In this document: positions 26,845-36,509 of the stretch, one piece after another
Position numbering within the stretch: the stretch's first letter is position 1
Layout of the letters: every line of letters starts with the position of its first letter
Source of the DNA: Brevundimonas alba
GTDB taxonomy: Bacteria > Pseudomonadota > Alphaproteobacteria > Caulobacterales > Caulobacteraceae
Assembly: GCF_011927945.1 (NCBI RefSeq)
Contig: NZ_JAATJM010000001.1
Coordinates: forward strand, 567,501 to 631,500
Length of the DNA: 64,000 nt
Reading direction: 5' to 3'
Program-made: the position numbers and the translations under genes
The notes under the pieces: model-generated
Told to the model about the DNA's origin: nothing
The model's input: the letters and a program-made list of their open reading frames with translations, nothing else
The model's database searches: none

Positions 26845-26880
26845 CGGGGAGTCTGGATCACCAGGCTCCCCGTTTTCGTT
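26845..26880 (+). terminator. Intrinsic terminator of rplU-rpmA
   Basis: A 12-bp stem, CGGGGAGTCTGG (26845-26856) with CCAGGCTCCCCG (26861-26872) including one G-T pair, closes on loop ATCA and is followed by TTTTCGTT. Confidence 0.85.
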
Positions 26881-26939
26881 CCCCGCCTCGAAGCCGTCCG
26901 AGCCCTCCAAGGAGGCGGCGCGAAGACCGAGGCCGTCCC

Positions 26940-27473
26940 ATGTGCGTGATCGAACCCTCCCCTGTCGTCGAGACGCGGCGCCTGTCCCTGCGCGCGCCGG
27001 CTCCGCAGGACGTCAGCCGTCTGGCGACGCTGGCCAACGATCCCGACATCGCGCGGATGACCCTGCGCATGCCGTATCCCTACTCCGTCGATGACGCCGA
27101 GGCCTTTGTGCTGGCGGTGGCCGGGCAGGATCCCTCGCGCGCCGCGACCTTCCTGATCGAGCACGAGGACCACGGCGCGGTCGGTGTGATCGGTCTGTTC
27201 GAGGACAGCGACCCCGCGCCGGAGGTCGGCTACTGGATCGCCCGGCCCTTCTGGGGGCGCGGCTATGCGACCGAGGCGCTGCAAGGCGCGCTGGTCTGGG
27301 CGTCGAAGCGCTGGAAGCGTCGGGCGCTGGTCGCCGGCCACTTCGCCGACAACCCGGCGTCAGGCCGGGTGCTGGAGAAGGCGGGCTTCCTCTATACGGG
27401 CGAGGTCCGGCGCGGCTTCAGCAAGGCCAGGGCCGGTGAGACGCACACTCGCCGGATGGTCTGGCTCGCCTGA
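26940..27473 (+). CDS. GNAT family N-acetyltransferase (RimJ/RimL-like)
   Basis: This 177-aa acetyltransferase of the Acetyltransf_3 type begins with ETRRLSLRAPAPQDVSRLATL and has EVGYWIARPFWGRGYATEAL, the acetyl-CoA-binding R/Q-x-x-G-x-G/A motif (GRGYATEA). NPASGRVLEKAGF is the family's C-terminal hallmark. It follows the rplU-rpmA terminator. In Caulobacter-type genomes a GNAT gene commonly lies between rpmA and obgE, but here no obgE follows. The substrate is unknown; protein N-terminal or amino-group acetylation is typical. Confidence 0.92.
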   Translation: MCVIEPSPVVETRRLSLRAPAPQDVSRLATLANDPDIARMTLRMPYPYSVDDAEAFVLAVAGQDPSRAATFLIEHEDHGAVGVIGLFEDSDPAPEVGYWIARPFWGRGYATEALQGALVWASKRWKRRALVAGHFADNPASGRVLEKAGFLYTGEVRRGFSKARAGETHTRRMVWLA

Positions 27474-27488
27474 CGCCCTGAGACGTCT

Positions 27489-27686
27489 TTAGCCGAACAG
27501 GGTCGGACCGAAGATGGCGGCCAGGGCCACCGCTCCACCCGCGACCGCCACGACCGCGCCGGCGGCGAACGCCAGCCAGGTGCGCGCGGCGCGCTGGCGG
27601 CGCAGGCCGCTGGTCTTGACTGATCGCAGCATGACGCCAGGCTTCGGTCCGAAGACTTCCGAACCGGAAATGTTGTGCTGGGACAT
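27489..27686 (-). CDS. Small membrane protein (65 aa)
   Basis: This 65-aa protein has a polar, basic N-terminal half (SEVFGPKPGVMLRSVKTSGLRRQRAAR) followed by one strongly hydrophobic helix (LAFAAGAVVAVAGGAVALAAIF) and a short end. It is probably a single-pass inner-membrane protein with the N-terminus in the cytoplasm by the positive-inside rule. AGGGAGC lies upstream of the ATG at 27686. It is convergent with the GNAT gene, 15 nt apart. I recognise no family. Confidence 0.65.
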   Translation of the reverse strand: MSQHNISGSEVFGPKPGVMLRSVKTSGLRRQRAARTWLAFAAGAVVAVAGGAVALAAIFGPTLFG

Positions 27687-27808
27687 GAACGCGCTCCCTG
27701 ATCCACCGCCCCTTGCGGGTCAGGGACAGCGAAGCGGTGCGGGCGAGGCGAAACAATGGCGAACAGGGGTCACCCACCATTCCGTGATCGGATGAACCGC
27801 GTTCGGCC

Positions 27809-28423
27809 TCAGCCGCAGAAGATCAACCGGCCACTGTAGGCGCGATAATATCCACTGGCCGGATCGTAGGAGCGGTAGGTGGCGCGGCACCAGTCGATGC
27901 GGCCGGGGTCGCGGGCGCCGCCGTATGACTGCCGGCTGTAGCCGCCATAACCGCCCCCGGGATAAACGAGGTCAGGTCGACCATAGGCGCCGTGGTAGGC
28001 GTTGCCTGATTCCCCGTAGCCGTAATCGCCGTAACCGTAGCCGCGGCCATATCCCCGTCGCCGGGTCGAATACCGCCCCTCGTAGCCGGAGCCGTAGCCA
28101 TACGAGTGGCCATAGCCGTAGTTGTCTCGATAACCGGCCAGGGCGCGGTAGTCCCGCCGCGCCTGCGGGCTGACCCTGCGGCGCTGGTCCCGCCAACGTG
28201 CGCCGCAATCGGTGCGGTTGGCGTCCCAAAAGGCGTCGCAGCGGTAGTCGCCCGGGCGATCAAGCTGGCTGCGCCAGTCGAATGCCGAGGGAGCCCAGTT
28301 GGAGCCGCCCCGCTCGTGACCGTAGCCGCTGTTATGGCCCCAGGACTGCGCCGCCGCAGGGCCCGCGACCGCGAGGGCGCAGCCGGCGGCGACGATCAGA
28401 CTGATCAGCAACGGACGACGCAT
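27809..28423 (-). CDS. Secreted Tyr/Gly-rich protein with BA14K-like C-terminus
   Basis: This 204-aa protein has a signal peptide (MRRPLLISLIVAAGCALAVAGPAAA), then a DWRSQLDRPGDYRCDAFW region. A long Tyr/Gly/Arg-rich low-complexity stretch follows (YGYGHSYGYGSGYEG, GRGYGYGDYGYG). The C-terminus, WCRATYRSYDPASGYYRAYSG ending in FC, matches the BA14K-like signature of small alphaproteobacterial periplasmic or surface proteins, some reported as lectin-like. Four cysteines could form disulfides. Export is likely; function is unknown. Confidence 0.8.
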   Translation of the reverse strand: MRRPLLISLIVAAGCALAVAGPAAAQSWGHNSGYGHERGGSNWAPSAFDWRSQLDRPGDYRCDAFWDANRTDCGARWRDQRRRVSPQARRDYRALAGYRDNYGYGHSYGYGSGYEGRYSTRRRGYGRGYGYGDYGYGESGNAYHGAYGRPDLVYPGGGYGGYSRQSYGGARDPGRIDWCRATYRSYDPASGYYRAYSGRLIFCG

Positions 28424-28481
28424 GGTTAATCCTCCAGAGCGGCCCGTTACGCGGCCTGAAAAGACTGACTGACGAAACGCC

Positions 28482-29015
28482 TTACAGAGTGACGGAGATA
28501 CGCCCGCTGCGGGTGTCCACGTGGCGCATCAGGACAACGCGGTCGTCGCCCCCCGCGCTGACCGGAGCGATGATGAACCAGCCGCCGTCCGGCAGGCCAG
28601 AGAAGCTGAAGCGGCCGTTCTCGCAGGTGCCGGAGCGGACATAGCCACGGTAGTCGGCGCTCGGGTCCGCCACGGTGCGCGCCCGGACGATGGCTTCGGG
28701 CACAGCCGCCCGGTCAGTCGAGCCGTACAGGGTGCGGATGCGGTTGCGGGTGTAGGGCGTGTCCGGCGTCAGGCCGACAGAGCCGGTGCAGTCGAACGTC
28801 TGCACTCCCCGGCGATAGTCGATTCGGCCATCGATGGAGGCGCTGCCCGACCGGGTCGACCAGTCGAAATCATCGGCGCGGAAGTCGCCCGACGCGGGGC
28901 CGGGAGCGAAGCCGCCGCCCATGGGCACGGTCTCACAACCCGCCAGCGCGGCGCCGATCACGGCGATGGCGATCAGCGGTGTGAGGAACGTGCGGGGGGT
29001 CGTCTGGCCGGCCAT
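28482..29015 (-). CDS. Predicted lipoprotein, unknown family
   Basis: This 177-aa product has a lipoprotein signal (FLTPLIAIAVIGAALAGC, lipobox LAGC) and a beta-rich mature part: FDCTGSVGLTPDTPYTRNRI, TCENGRFSFSGLPDGGWFI and DDRVVLMRHVDTRSGRI. The GLPDGGWFI element recalls carboxypeptidase-regulatory-like beta sandwiches, but I would not assign one. The ATG at 29015 follows GGAGAG. An EcfG-like promoter with one mismatch lies at 29065-29089. Located between a secreted protein gene and the divergent ilvA. Confidence 0.8.
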   Translation of the reverse strand: MAGQTTPRTFLTPLIAIAVIGAALAGCETVPMGGGFAPGPASGDFRADDFDWSTRSGSASIDGRIDYRRGVQTFDCTGSVGLTPDTPYTRNRIRTLYGSTDRAAVPEAIVRARTVADPSADYRGYVRSGTCENGRFSFSGLPDGGWFIIAPVSAGGDDRVVLMRHVDTRSGRISVTL

Positions 29016-29064
29016 GGGCTCTCTCCGTCTCGGGTGCGGGTCGAACATCCGGGATGAGACGCTG

Positions 29065-29089
29065 AACGCCGCGGCAAGGTCAAGGTTGC
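29065..29089 (-). promoter_or_regulatory. Near-consensus EcfG promoter
   Basis: On the minus strand GCAAC-N16-CGTT matches the general-stress consensus GGAAC-N16-CGTT except for one base in the -35. It lies 50 nt upstream of the lipoprotein gene at 28482-29015. Confidence 0.4.
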
Positions 29090-29154
29090 GGGCCTCGGGA
29101 CGCTGGTCCAAAAGCGCGCATCAACCCGGCGCAGACCGGGCATAGGGAGCCTCC

Positions 29155-30357
29155 ATGACAGTCACGTTTGACGACATTCTGGCGGCGCGGGACCGGATCG
29201 CGGGTCAGGTCGACCGCACGCCCGTGCGCTACTCCCGCAAGCTGTCGCAGCTGACGGGCGCCGAGGTCTGGATCAAGTTCGACAACCTGCATTTCACCGG
29301 CAGCTTCAAGGAGCGCGGGGCGCTGAACCGGCTGCTGCAGTTGTCGGCCGACGAGCGGCGCCGCGGCGTCGTGGCGGCCTCGGCCGGCAATCACGCGCAG
29401 GCGCTGGCCTACCACGGCGGCCGGCTGGGCATCCCCGTGACCATCGTCATGCCCGAGGGCACCCCCTTCGTGAAGGCGGACGGCACCCGGGCGCACGGCG
29501 CCACGGTAGTCATCAAGGGTCTCGATTTTTCCGGCTCGACCGAAGAGGCGCACCGCCTGCGCGACGAGGAAGGCTTCGTCTTCGTCTCCGCCTTCGATGA
29601 CGAGGGCATCGTCACGGGCCAGGGCGTCTGCGGCCTCGAGTTCCTGGAGGACGCGCCGGATCTCGACGCCCTGATCATCCCGATCGGCGGCGGCGGCCTG
29701 ATCGCCGGTTCCGCGATCGCGGCGAAGGCGATGAAGCCGGACATCCGGATCTTCGGGGTCGAGGCGGCCATGTATCCCTCGTTCGCCGCGCGTCGGCGGG
29801 GCGAGGTCGCCAGATGCGGCGGTCAGACAATCGCCGAGGGCATCGCCATCAAGGCCGTGGGCGACATCCCCTTCGCTCTGGCCGATCCGCTCGTCGAGGA
29901 CGTGATCGTCTGCGAGGAAGCGGATTTCGAGAAGGCGGTCGCCTTCTATGCGACGCTCGAGAAGACCGTGGCCGAGGGCGCGGGCGCGGGCGGGCTCGCG
30001 GCCCTTCTGGCGGCTCCTGAAAGATTCCGCGGCCTGAAGGTCGGTCTCGTGCTGTGCGGCGGCAACATCGATTCGCGCATGCTGGCCGTGGTCCTGAACC
30101 GCGAACTGGTCCGCGAGAAGCGGCTGGTCGTGTACCGCATTCTCGGCGACGACCGGCCAGGCATGCTGTCCAAGATGAGCGCGGTGATCGGCGGCTTGGG
30201 CGGCAACATCATCGACGTGGTGCACAACCGGCTGGCGCTGGACGTGCCCGCCAAGGGCGCGGAGTTCGACATCATGGTCGAAACCCGCGGCGAGGCGCAC
30301 GCCGACGAGATCAGACACGGACTGGAAGAGGCAGGCTATGCGCTACGGATGGGCTAG
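29155..30357 (+). CDS. ilvA: Threonine ammonia-lyase (fold-type II PLP enzyme with ACT domain)
   Basis: This 400-aa enzyme deaminates threonine to 2-oxobutyrate. The PLP lysine is K52 in GSFKERGALN, the phosphate-binding loop is SAGNHAQ, and the glycine-rich IPIGGGGLIAG is present. The C-terminal ~75 residues (LVVYRILGDDRPGMLSKMSAVIG) form an ACT domain for feedback control. The single ACT-like domain and length fit the shorter IlvA/TdcB-type lyases. The ATG follows AGGGAGCC. The FKBP gene starts inside its last 20 nt, so the two are co-translated. A catabolic role (tdcB) is possible. Confidence 0.93.
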   Translation: MTVTFDDILAARDRIAGQVDRTPVRYSRKLSQLTGAEVWIKFDNLHFTGSFKERGALNRLLQLSADERRRGVVAASAGNHAQALAYHGGRLGIPVTIVMPEGTPFVKADGTRAHGATVVIKGLDFSGSTEEAHRLRDEEGFVFVSAFDDEGIVTGQGVCGLEFLEDAPDLDALIIPIGGGGLIAGSAIAAKAMKPDIRIFGVEAAMYPSFAARRRGEVARCGGQTIAEGIAIKAVGDIPFALADPLVEDVIVCEEADFEKAVAFYATLEKTVAEGAGAGGLAALLAAPERFRGLKVGLVLCGGNIDSRMLAVVLNRELVREKRLVVYRILGDDRPGMLSKMSAVIGGLGGNIIDVVHNRLALDVPAKGAEFDIMVETRGEAHADEIRHGLEEAGYALRMG

Positions 30358-30886
30358 AACGGCGGCCGTAATGGCCATGGCGGCCACATTGGCCGCGTGC
30401 GGCCGGGGCGCTCCCGCGACACCCGATCAGGCCGCCGCCGACAACCTGCGCGCCGCCGGCTTCTTCATGGCCTCGAACGGCAAGGCCGACGGGGTTCAGA
30501 CCCTGCCCTCCGGGGTTCAGTACAAGGTCACCACCGCGGGCCCGCCCGGGGGAGAGAGCCCGGACGGCAACGATCTGGTCAGCGTCGATTACGAAGGCGC
30601 CCTGACTGACGGGACCGTGTTTGACAGCTCGTTCCAGCGTGGGCAGCCCGCCGTCTTCACCCTCGAGGAAGGCATCTCCGGCTCGATCATCCCGGGCATG
30701 CGCGAGGCGCTCCAGCACATGACCGTCGGCGACGAGTGGCTGGTCTATATTCCGCCGGAGCTCGGCTACGGTGAGGCCGCGACTGGCGAGATCCCCGCCA
30801 ACAGCGTGCTGGTCTTCCGCCTCAAGCTGCTCGCGGTGGCGCAGGCCCCCGGCGGCTCTCGGGCCATAGCCACCGCCAACGGCTGA
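30338..30886 (+). CDS. FKBP-type peptidyl-prolyl isomerase, lipoprotein
   Basis: This 182-aa protein has a lipoprotein signal (AVMAMAATLAACG, lipobox LAAC) and an N-terminal helical region. The FKBP domain contains VQYKVTTAGPPGGESP, VDYEGALTDGTVFDSSFQRGQP, IPGMREALQHMTVGDEW and PPELGYGEA. It should catalyse proline isomerisation and assist protein folding in the periplasm, attached to a membrane. It overlaps the end of ilvA by 20 nt, which is unexpected for functionally unrelated genes and suggests shared transcription. Confidence 0.93.
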   Translation: MRYGWARTAAVMAMAATLAACGRGAPATPDQAAADNLRAAGFFMASNGKADGVQTLPSGVQYKVTTAGPPGGESPDGNDLVSVDYEGALTDGTVFDSSFQRGQPAVFTLEEGISGSIIPGMREALQHMTVGDEWLVYIPPELGYGEAATGEIPANSVLVFRLKLLAVAQAPGGSRAIATANG

Positions 30887-30892
30887 CGCCGC

Positions 30893-31552
30893 CTAGTCGA
30901 CGGCGGGCGGAGCCGGCATCAGGTCGCCGAACGGCGCCGCGTCCTCAAGCGCACGGCGGAACGAAGGCCGCGCCATCAACCGGCCGTGCCACGCCTTCAA
31001 CAGCGGCCGGTCGCCGAACGGGACCAGCCGGCGGGCATAGGTCAGGATCGGCGCGGCCGCGCAGTCGGCGAGGGTGAAGCTCTCACCCGCGCCCCAGGTC
31101 CGCCCGTCGCCCAGCCGGTCCTCGAGCGTGTCCCAAGCCGTCGCGATCTGTTGCGCGTCCTGTTCGCTCCCATAGGCGTCATGCTGTCCCTCGGGCCGGA
31201 ATTTGCCCGAGATGATCCGGTTCATCGGCCAGCCGACGTAGCTGTCCACGACCCGGTCGATCCAGCGGGCCTCCAGCGCCGCGTCGGGATCGGCGGGGAT
31301 CAACTGCCCGCCGCCCGCGAGCCGGTCGAGGTATTCGATGACGATGCTGGATTCATAGATCGTCCTGCCCGCTCCGGCGTCGACCAGGGCCGGCATCTTG
31401 GCGAAGGGCGAGATCGCCCGGAAGTCGGCCATCAGGGCCTGATCCCTCGCGTCCACCAGCTTCTGCTCGAACGGAAGCCCGAGTTCGTACAGGGCGACAG
31501 AGGCCTTCTGACCGTAGGCGGAGTAGGGGTGGGACCAGAGGACCAGCAACAT
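30893..31552 (-). CDS. Glutathione S-transferase family protein
   Basis: This 219-aa protein has the GST layout: thioredoxin-like N-terminus (LWSHPYSAYGQKASVALYELG), cis-Pro segment KMPALVD, and GSH-binding ESSIVIEYLDRL. The helical C-terminal domain contains FTLADCAAAPILTYARRL, the N-capping-box region. ATG 31552 is preceded directly by TTG; the Shine-Dalgarno is weak. It is convergent with the FKBP gene, 6 nt apart. It is one of three GSTs in the window, with no sign of recent duplication. The substrate is unknown. Confidence 0.9.
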   Translation of the reverse strand: MLLVLWSHPYSAYGQKASVALYELGLPFEQKLVDARDQALMADFRAISPFAKMPALVDAGAGRTIYESSIVIEYLDRLAGGGQLIPADPDAALEARWIDRVVDSYVGWPMNRIISGKFRPEGQHDAYGSEQDAQQIATAWDTLEDRLGDGRTWGAGESFTLADCAAAPILTYARRLVPFGDRPLLKAWHGRLMARPSFRRALEDAAPFGDLMPAPPAVD

Positions 31553-31699
31553 CAACGGGCTCTATGCAAACGGCCGGCCTCGAGGCTCAACCACGAGGGG
31601 TGAGTTCAGCCGGGCGCGCGCGCGCCTGCAAGCCCCAAACCGCAACGCCTCGTTAATCGGCGCGGCGCACCCTCGCCCCGTCTATCTCCGGAGCGGCCG

Positions 31700-32083
31700 A
31701 TGTCGACCATCCAGACGACCACCTACCGTCGCCAGCGCGACCATTTCGAACCGCAGGACGCCGATCCGCAGGAACAGCGGCGGCTGCGCGGTCTGCTTGA
31801 GCAGATCGACTATTCGGCCTTCGTCGCCAATCGGGAGGTCATCGCGGCCATGCTGCCGCCGATGGACGCCGCCGTGTTCCAGCGCCTGGCGGTGCAGACG
31901 GCGACGGCGCGGGCCAAATGGGTCTCGGAGGCGCTGCGCCAGAGCGAATCCGGCGCGCCCTCGACGCCCGACCAGATCGCCCGGCTGACCTCGGCCCGCA
32001 CGGCCTACGAAGAGTTGGCCGAGGCCTACGAAGGTCTGCGCCGGATGGTCGAGCGCGGCTATCTGACGATCAGGAGCGCCTGA
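31700..32083 (+). CDS. Conserved-looking helical hypothetical protein
   Basis: This 127-aa soluble protein is predicted to be almost entirely alpha-helical (EQRRLRGLLEQIDYSAFV, AAVFQRLAVQTATARAKWV, RTAYEELAEAYEGLRRMV). It has no signal peptide, membrane segment or cysteine. CCGGAGCGG lies upstream of the ATG at 31700. Codon use fits its neighbours. It is convergent with the proline-rich membrane protein gene, 13 nt apart. I do not recognise the family. Confidence 0.7.
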   Translation: MSTIQTTTYRRQRDHFEPQDADPQEQRRLRGLLEQIDYSAFVANREVIAAMLPPMDAAVFQRLAVQTATARAKWVSEALRQSESGAPSTPDQIARLTSARTAYEELAEAYEGLRRMVERGYLTIRSA

Positions 32084-32096
32084 CCCGACGGCGACC

Positions 32097-33059
32097 TCAG
32101 TCGTTGTCGAGCGGCTGGGGCCGGGTCGCTATCGGGGCGTCCGGATCGGCCGGGGGCCGCTCCGCCGTGGTCGGAGGCGGACCGGCGGGCTGCGCGGGCA
32201 CAATCTCGATCACTGGCGGCGGGGCCGTGGTCGTGGCGGGCGGCGTCTGCGCCGGCTGGGACGCTGCCGGAGCCGGAGCGGGGCGAGCCGGGGACGTCGT
32301 GGCCGGGGCCGTCGCGGCGGGACGCTGCGGCGTCACGGGCGCACGGGCGGCCGGAGCCGGCGCGGTGGAGGCCGGCTGAGGCGCAGCGTCTGTCGCTTCG
32401 ACCGCCTCGGCCTCGACAGGCGCAGCGGCGAGGGGAGCAGCTTCAGGCTGAACAGCAGCGACAGACGAGGAGGGCGCGGCTTCCGGAGCGGGCGCCACGG
32501 CCGGGGAGCGGGTCAGCATCCATGCGCCGACAGCAACCACCGCCACCGCGGCGACGGCGGCCCCGGCGTACAGCGGCGTGCGGTTTGCCGTGCCGCGAGC
32601 GGAGGTCGCAGCGAGGACCGGACTGACCGTAGGAGCCGGATCCGGGGCGGCACGAACCGGGCGCGGAGCCTCGGCCACCTCCGGCGAGCGGGCGGGCGCT
32701 GGAGCTGCGGGTTCCACGGAAGGCTCCGGCGCCGGCAGGGGACGGACCGTCAGATCGGGCCCGGAGGTCAGCGGACGCGCGGCCGTCGCAGCGGGCTGGG
32801 GTTGCGGAGCGCGTTCGGGCAGCGACGCGGGCGAAGCGGGCCGGGGCGCCTGGGGGATCAACGAGCCGCCGAGGATGCTTCCCGAGGCGCGCGCGGGACG
32901 GGGCGACGACGGCTTCGGCGGCTCGGGCAACGGCGGCAGCCGCTCGCCCTTCGGCAGCGGGCCGGCCCGGAACACCGTCTCCGGCGGACGCCCCCATGTG
33001 ATCGGACGCCGGAACGGGGTCGGCAAACCGTTGAGGGGCTGTTTGTCGTCAGTGGACAT
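32097..33059 (-). CDS. Pro/Ala-rich single-pass membrane protein
   Basis: This 320-aa protein has a cytoplasmic Pro-rich N-terminal part (FRRPITWGRPPETVF, KGERLPPLPEPPKPS) and a single membrane helix (TPLYAGAAVAAVAVVAVGAWML, about 175-196). A long periplasmic tail of Ala/Pro/Thr/Glu low complexity follows. The layout is very like the smaller gene at 37882-38466. It resembles TonB- or SPOR-family spacer proteins but has no recognisable folded end domain. The ATG at 33059 follows GCGGGAGC. Function is unknown. Confidence 0.75.
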   Translation of the reverse strand: MSTDDKQPLNGLPTPFRRPITWGRPPETVFRAGPLPKGERLPPLPEPPKPSSPRPARASGSILGGSLIPQAPRPASPASLPERAPQPQPAATAARPLTSGPDLTVRPLPAPEPSVEPAAPAPARSPEVAEAPRPVRAAPDPAPTVSPVLAATSARGTANRTPLYAGAAVAAVAVVAVGAWMLTRSPAVAPAPEAAPSSSVAAVQPEAAPLAAAPVEAEAVEATDAAPQPASTAPAPAARAPVTPQRPAATAPATTSPARPAPAPAASQPAQTPPATTTAPPPVIEIVPAQPAGPPPTTAERPPADPDAPIATRPQPLDND

Positions 33060-33154
33060 GGATGCTCCCGCGCCGGACAGGGCGCGCTTCATAAACGCGA
33101 AGACCGCACAAAGGTGCGCACCGATCTGGCCCGTTTCGTGACGCCGGGCTTCCC

Positions 33155-33942
33155 CTAATTCTTGAGCCGGTAGCCGGTCCGGAACATCCAGCCGACGATC
33201 AGCAGGCAGATCAGCAGGAAGCCGAACGTCGCCGCCAGACTGACGCCGATGCCGACATCCCCGCTGCCGTAGAAGGTCCAGCGGAAGCCGGAGATCAGAT
33301 AGACCACCGGATTGAACAGGGTCACCGTCCGCCAGGCGGGCGGCAGCATGTCGATCGAGTAGAACGACCCACCAAGGAAGGTCAGCGGCGTGACCACCAG
33401 CATGGGGATCATCTGCAGCTGCTCGAACCCGTTGGCCCAGATGCCGATGATGAAGCCGAACAGGCTGAACGTCGTCGAGATCAGGATCAGGAAGGCCAGC
33501 ATCTCGATCGGATGCAGCACCTGCAGCGGCACGAAGAAGGCCGCCGTGGCGAGGATGATCAGGCCGAGCGCCGCCGACTTGGTCGCCGCCGCCCCGACGT
33601 AGGCGATGACGATCTCCAGCGGAGAGACGGGCGCCGACAGCAGCTCGTAGATGGTGCCGGTGAATTTCGGGAAGTAGATGCCGAAGCTGGCGTTGAAGAT
33701 CGACTGGGTAAACAGGCTGAGCATGATCAGGCCCGGCACGATAAAGGCGCCGTAGGGCACGCCGTCGATCTCGGTCATGCGGCTGCCGATGGCGGAGCCG
33801 AAGACGACGAAATACAGGGCCGTGGTGATCACCGGGGTGACGACGCTCTGCCAGATGGTGCGCAGGGCCCGCGCCATCTCGAACTTGTAGATGGCCCAGA
33901 CGCCGTAGCCGTTGAAAGCCGGAACCCTTGAAGACTGGCTGT

Positions 33943-33946
<4 letters not shown>
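33155..33946 (-). CDS. ABC-2 type transporter permease
   Basis: This 263-aa six-helix permease has the ABC-2 signature region ([29 protein letters not shown], then [12 protein letters not shown]) and an N-terminal [17 protein letters not shown]. It overlaps the upstream ATPase gene by 4 nt (ATGA), fixing the start at 33946. Together they form an exporter of unknown substrate, similar to drug, polysaccharide or Nod-factor-type (NodJ/YadH) ABC-2 systems. Nothing nearby identifies the cargo. Confidence 0.93.
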
Positions 33947-34881
<935 letters not shown>

Positions 34882-34985
34882 TCGCGCCCTCCCTGAGCGG
34901 CCAGCAGATATGCGTCCGCCTACCGCACCTCAAGAGCGTGGCCGGAGATAGCGGAGCCATATTTCATCCTGCGGGTTAGGTCGCC

Positions 34986-35888
34986 GTGCCGAACCCCCTC
35001 GCCTCAGCCCGTACCCGCCTCGCCCGTCTGGGCGACCTCGGCCGCAAACGCTCGTCGATCCTGCGCCGTGTTCCGCCCCTCAAGGAGCTGATCGAATGGG
35101 CGGCGCGCATCGGCTATGGCGCGCGCGGATTCGTCTATCTGTCCGTCGGGGTGCTGGTCCTGCTGGCGGCGATGGACGTGATCGGCGACTCGGTCGGGAC
35201 CAAGGGTGCGCTGGCGTGGATGGCCTCGCGGCCGCTCGGACGGCTGTGGGCCCTGCTGCTCGGGCTCGGCCTCGCGGCCCTCGTCATGTGGCGCCTGTTG
35301 CAGTCGGTGTTCGACGCCGACCACGAAGGCCGGTCGTGGAACGGGCTCGGTACGCGGATGAGCCAGCTGTTCAGCGCCTTCAGCTACGCCGCCCTTGCCG
35401 TCGCCGCCTTCGGGCTGCTGGCGGGGCCTCCCGACGACGCGGCCGACGGCGTGGCCCGCAGCCGGGACATGGCCTCGACCGTGCTGGACCTGCCGTTCGG
35501 GAGGTGGCTGCTGATCTGCGGCGGGCTGGCGATCTTCGCGATCGGCGTCAGCAATATCGTCAAGGCGGTGCGGGAGGACTTCACCGAATACCTCGCATGC
35601 TCGGCGCGGCTTTGCCGGCGCGTGGCGCCGCTGGCGCGCATCGGGCACGTCGCCCGAGGCTTGGCCTACCTTCCCTTGGCCGTGCTGGTGGTGATCGCGG
35701 GCTTCCACGCCAAGGCTTCGGAAGTGACCAGTTTCGGCGCGGCCCTCGACGCCGTGGAGCGGCAGCCGTCCGGTCCGTGGATGCTGGTCGCTACCGCCCT
35801 CGGCTTCGTCGCCTTCGGCTCCTTCTCCTTTATCGAGGCCCGCTTCCGGCGCATCCGGCCGCCGCGTGAACTGACGCCCCTGCCCTGA
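34986..35888 (+). CDS. DUF1206 domain-containing membrane protein
   Basis: This 300-aa integral membrane protein has about six helices in three similar pairs: RIGYGARGFVYLSVGVLVLLA, FSYAALAVAAFGLLAG, RIGHVARGLAYLPLAVLVVIAGFHA. The repeated xxGxxARGxxY motif is the DUF1206 signature. The start is GTG 34986 (TAGGT upstream); no better start sits nearer the first helix. Function of the family is unknown. It is divergent from the ABC exporter genes across ~104 nt. Confidence 0.88.
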   Translation: MPNPLASARTRLARLGDLGRKRSSILRRVPPLKELIEWAARIGYGARGFVYLSVGVLVLLAAMDVIGDSVGTKGALAWMASRPLGRLWALLLGLGLAALVMWRLLQSVFDADHEGRSWNGLGTRMSQLFSAFSYAALAVAAFGLLAGPPDDAADGVARSRDMASTVLDLPFGRWLLICGGLAIFAIGVSNIVKAVREDFTEYLACSARLCRRVAPLARIGHVARGLAYLPLAVLVVIAGFHAKASEVTSFGAALDAVERQPSGPWMLVATALGFVAFGSFSFIEARFRRIRPPRELTPLP

Positions 35889-35941
35889 TCCATCCGACAC
35901 CGTCCCGCCGACGTATCGGTTGTTTCAAGCGGGAGCTGATC

Positions 35942-36481
35942 ATGCGGAAATTCACGGGCGCCTTGATTGTCGCCGCCGGTTTGGGCCTCGCGGCCTGCGT
36001 CACCGCGCCCAGCCCGAGCGAATACCGCGCACCGGCCCCGGCGCGCGCCGTCGACATGGACCGGTTCTACACCGGCCGCTGGCTGGAGATTGCCCGTCTA
36101 CCACTCAAGATCACCGACGGCTGCGTCGCCGGTGCGACCAACTATGCGGTGGCGGGCCCAACGCGCGTGAACGTCCGCGACACCTGCCAGTCCGGCACGC
36201 CGCAGGGTCCGGAGAAGGCGCTGAGCGCGCGGGCGGACATCCTGGACCCGGGTTTCAATGCCAAGCTGAGGGTCCGATACCTGAGCGGGCTGGTCACCTG
36301 GGACTACTGGATCCTCGACCATGCCGAGGACTACAGCTGGTACATCTCGGCGGACCCAACCTTTGACAAGCTGTGGATTTTCACCCGTGAGGTGCCGAAC
36401 GACCGGCAGCGCGAAGCGCTCGTCGCTCGCGCGCAGGCGTTGGGGTATGATGTGAGCCGGCTTGAGTTCCCCGCGTTCTGA
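35942..36481 (+). CDS. Lipocalin family lipoprotein (Blc-like)
   Basis: This 179-aa outer-membrane lipocalin has a lipobox (GLGLAACVTA) and the lipocalin GxW motif (FYTGRWLEIARLP). A mid-strand LVTWDYWILDHAEDYSWYIS and C-terminal LWIFTREVPNDRQ match bacterial lipocalins that bind lipids or fatty acids. The ATG at 35942 follows GGGAGCTG. It is followed by a PQQ-type sugar dehydrogenase gene 28 nt downstream, likely in the same transcript. Confidence 0.92.
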   Translation: MRKFTGALIVAAGLGLAACVTAPSPSEYRAPAPARAVDMDRFYTGRWLEIARLPLKITDGCVAGATNYAVAGPTRVNVRDTCQSGTPQGPEKALSARADILDPGFNAKLRVRYLSGLVTWDYWILDHAEDYSWYISADPTFDKLWIFTREVPNDRQREALVARAQALGYDVSRLEFPAF

Positions 36482-36509
36482 TCCGGGCGCATTCGCCCTG
36501 GAGGTCGTC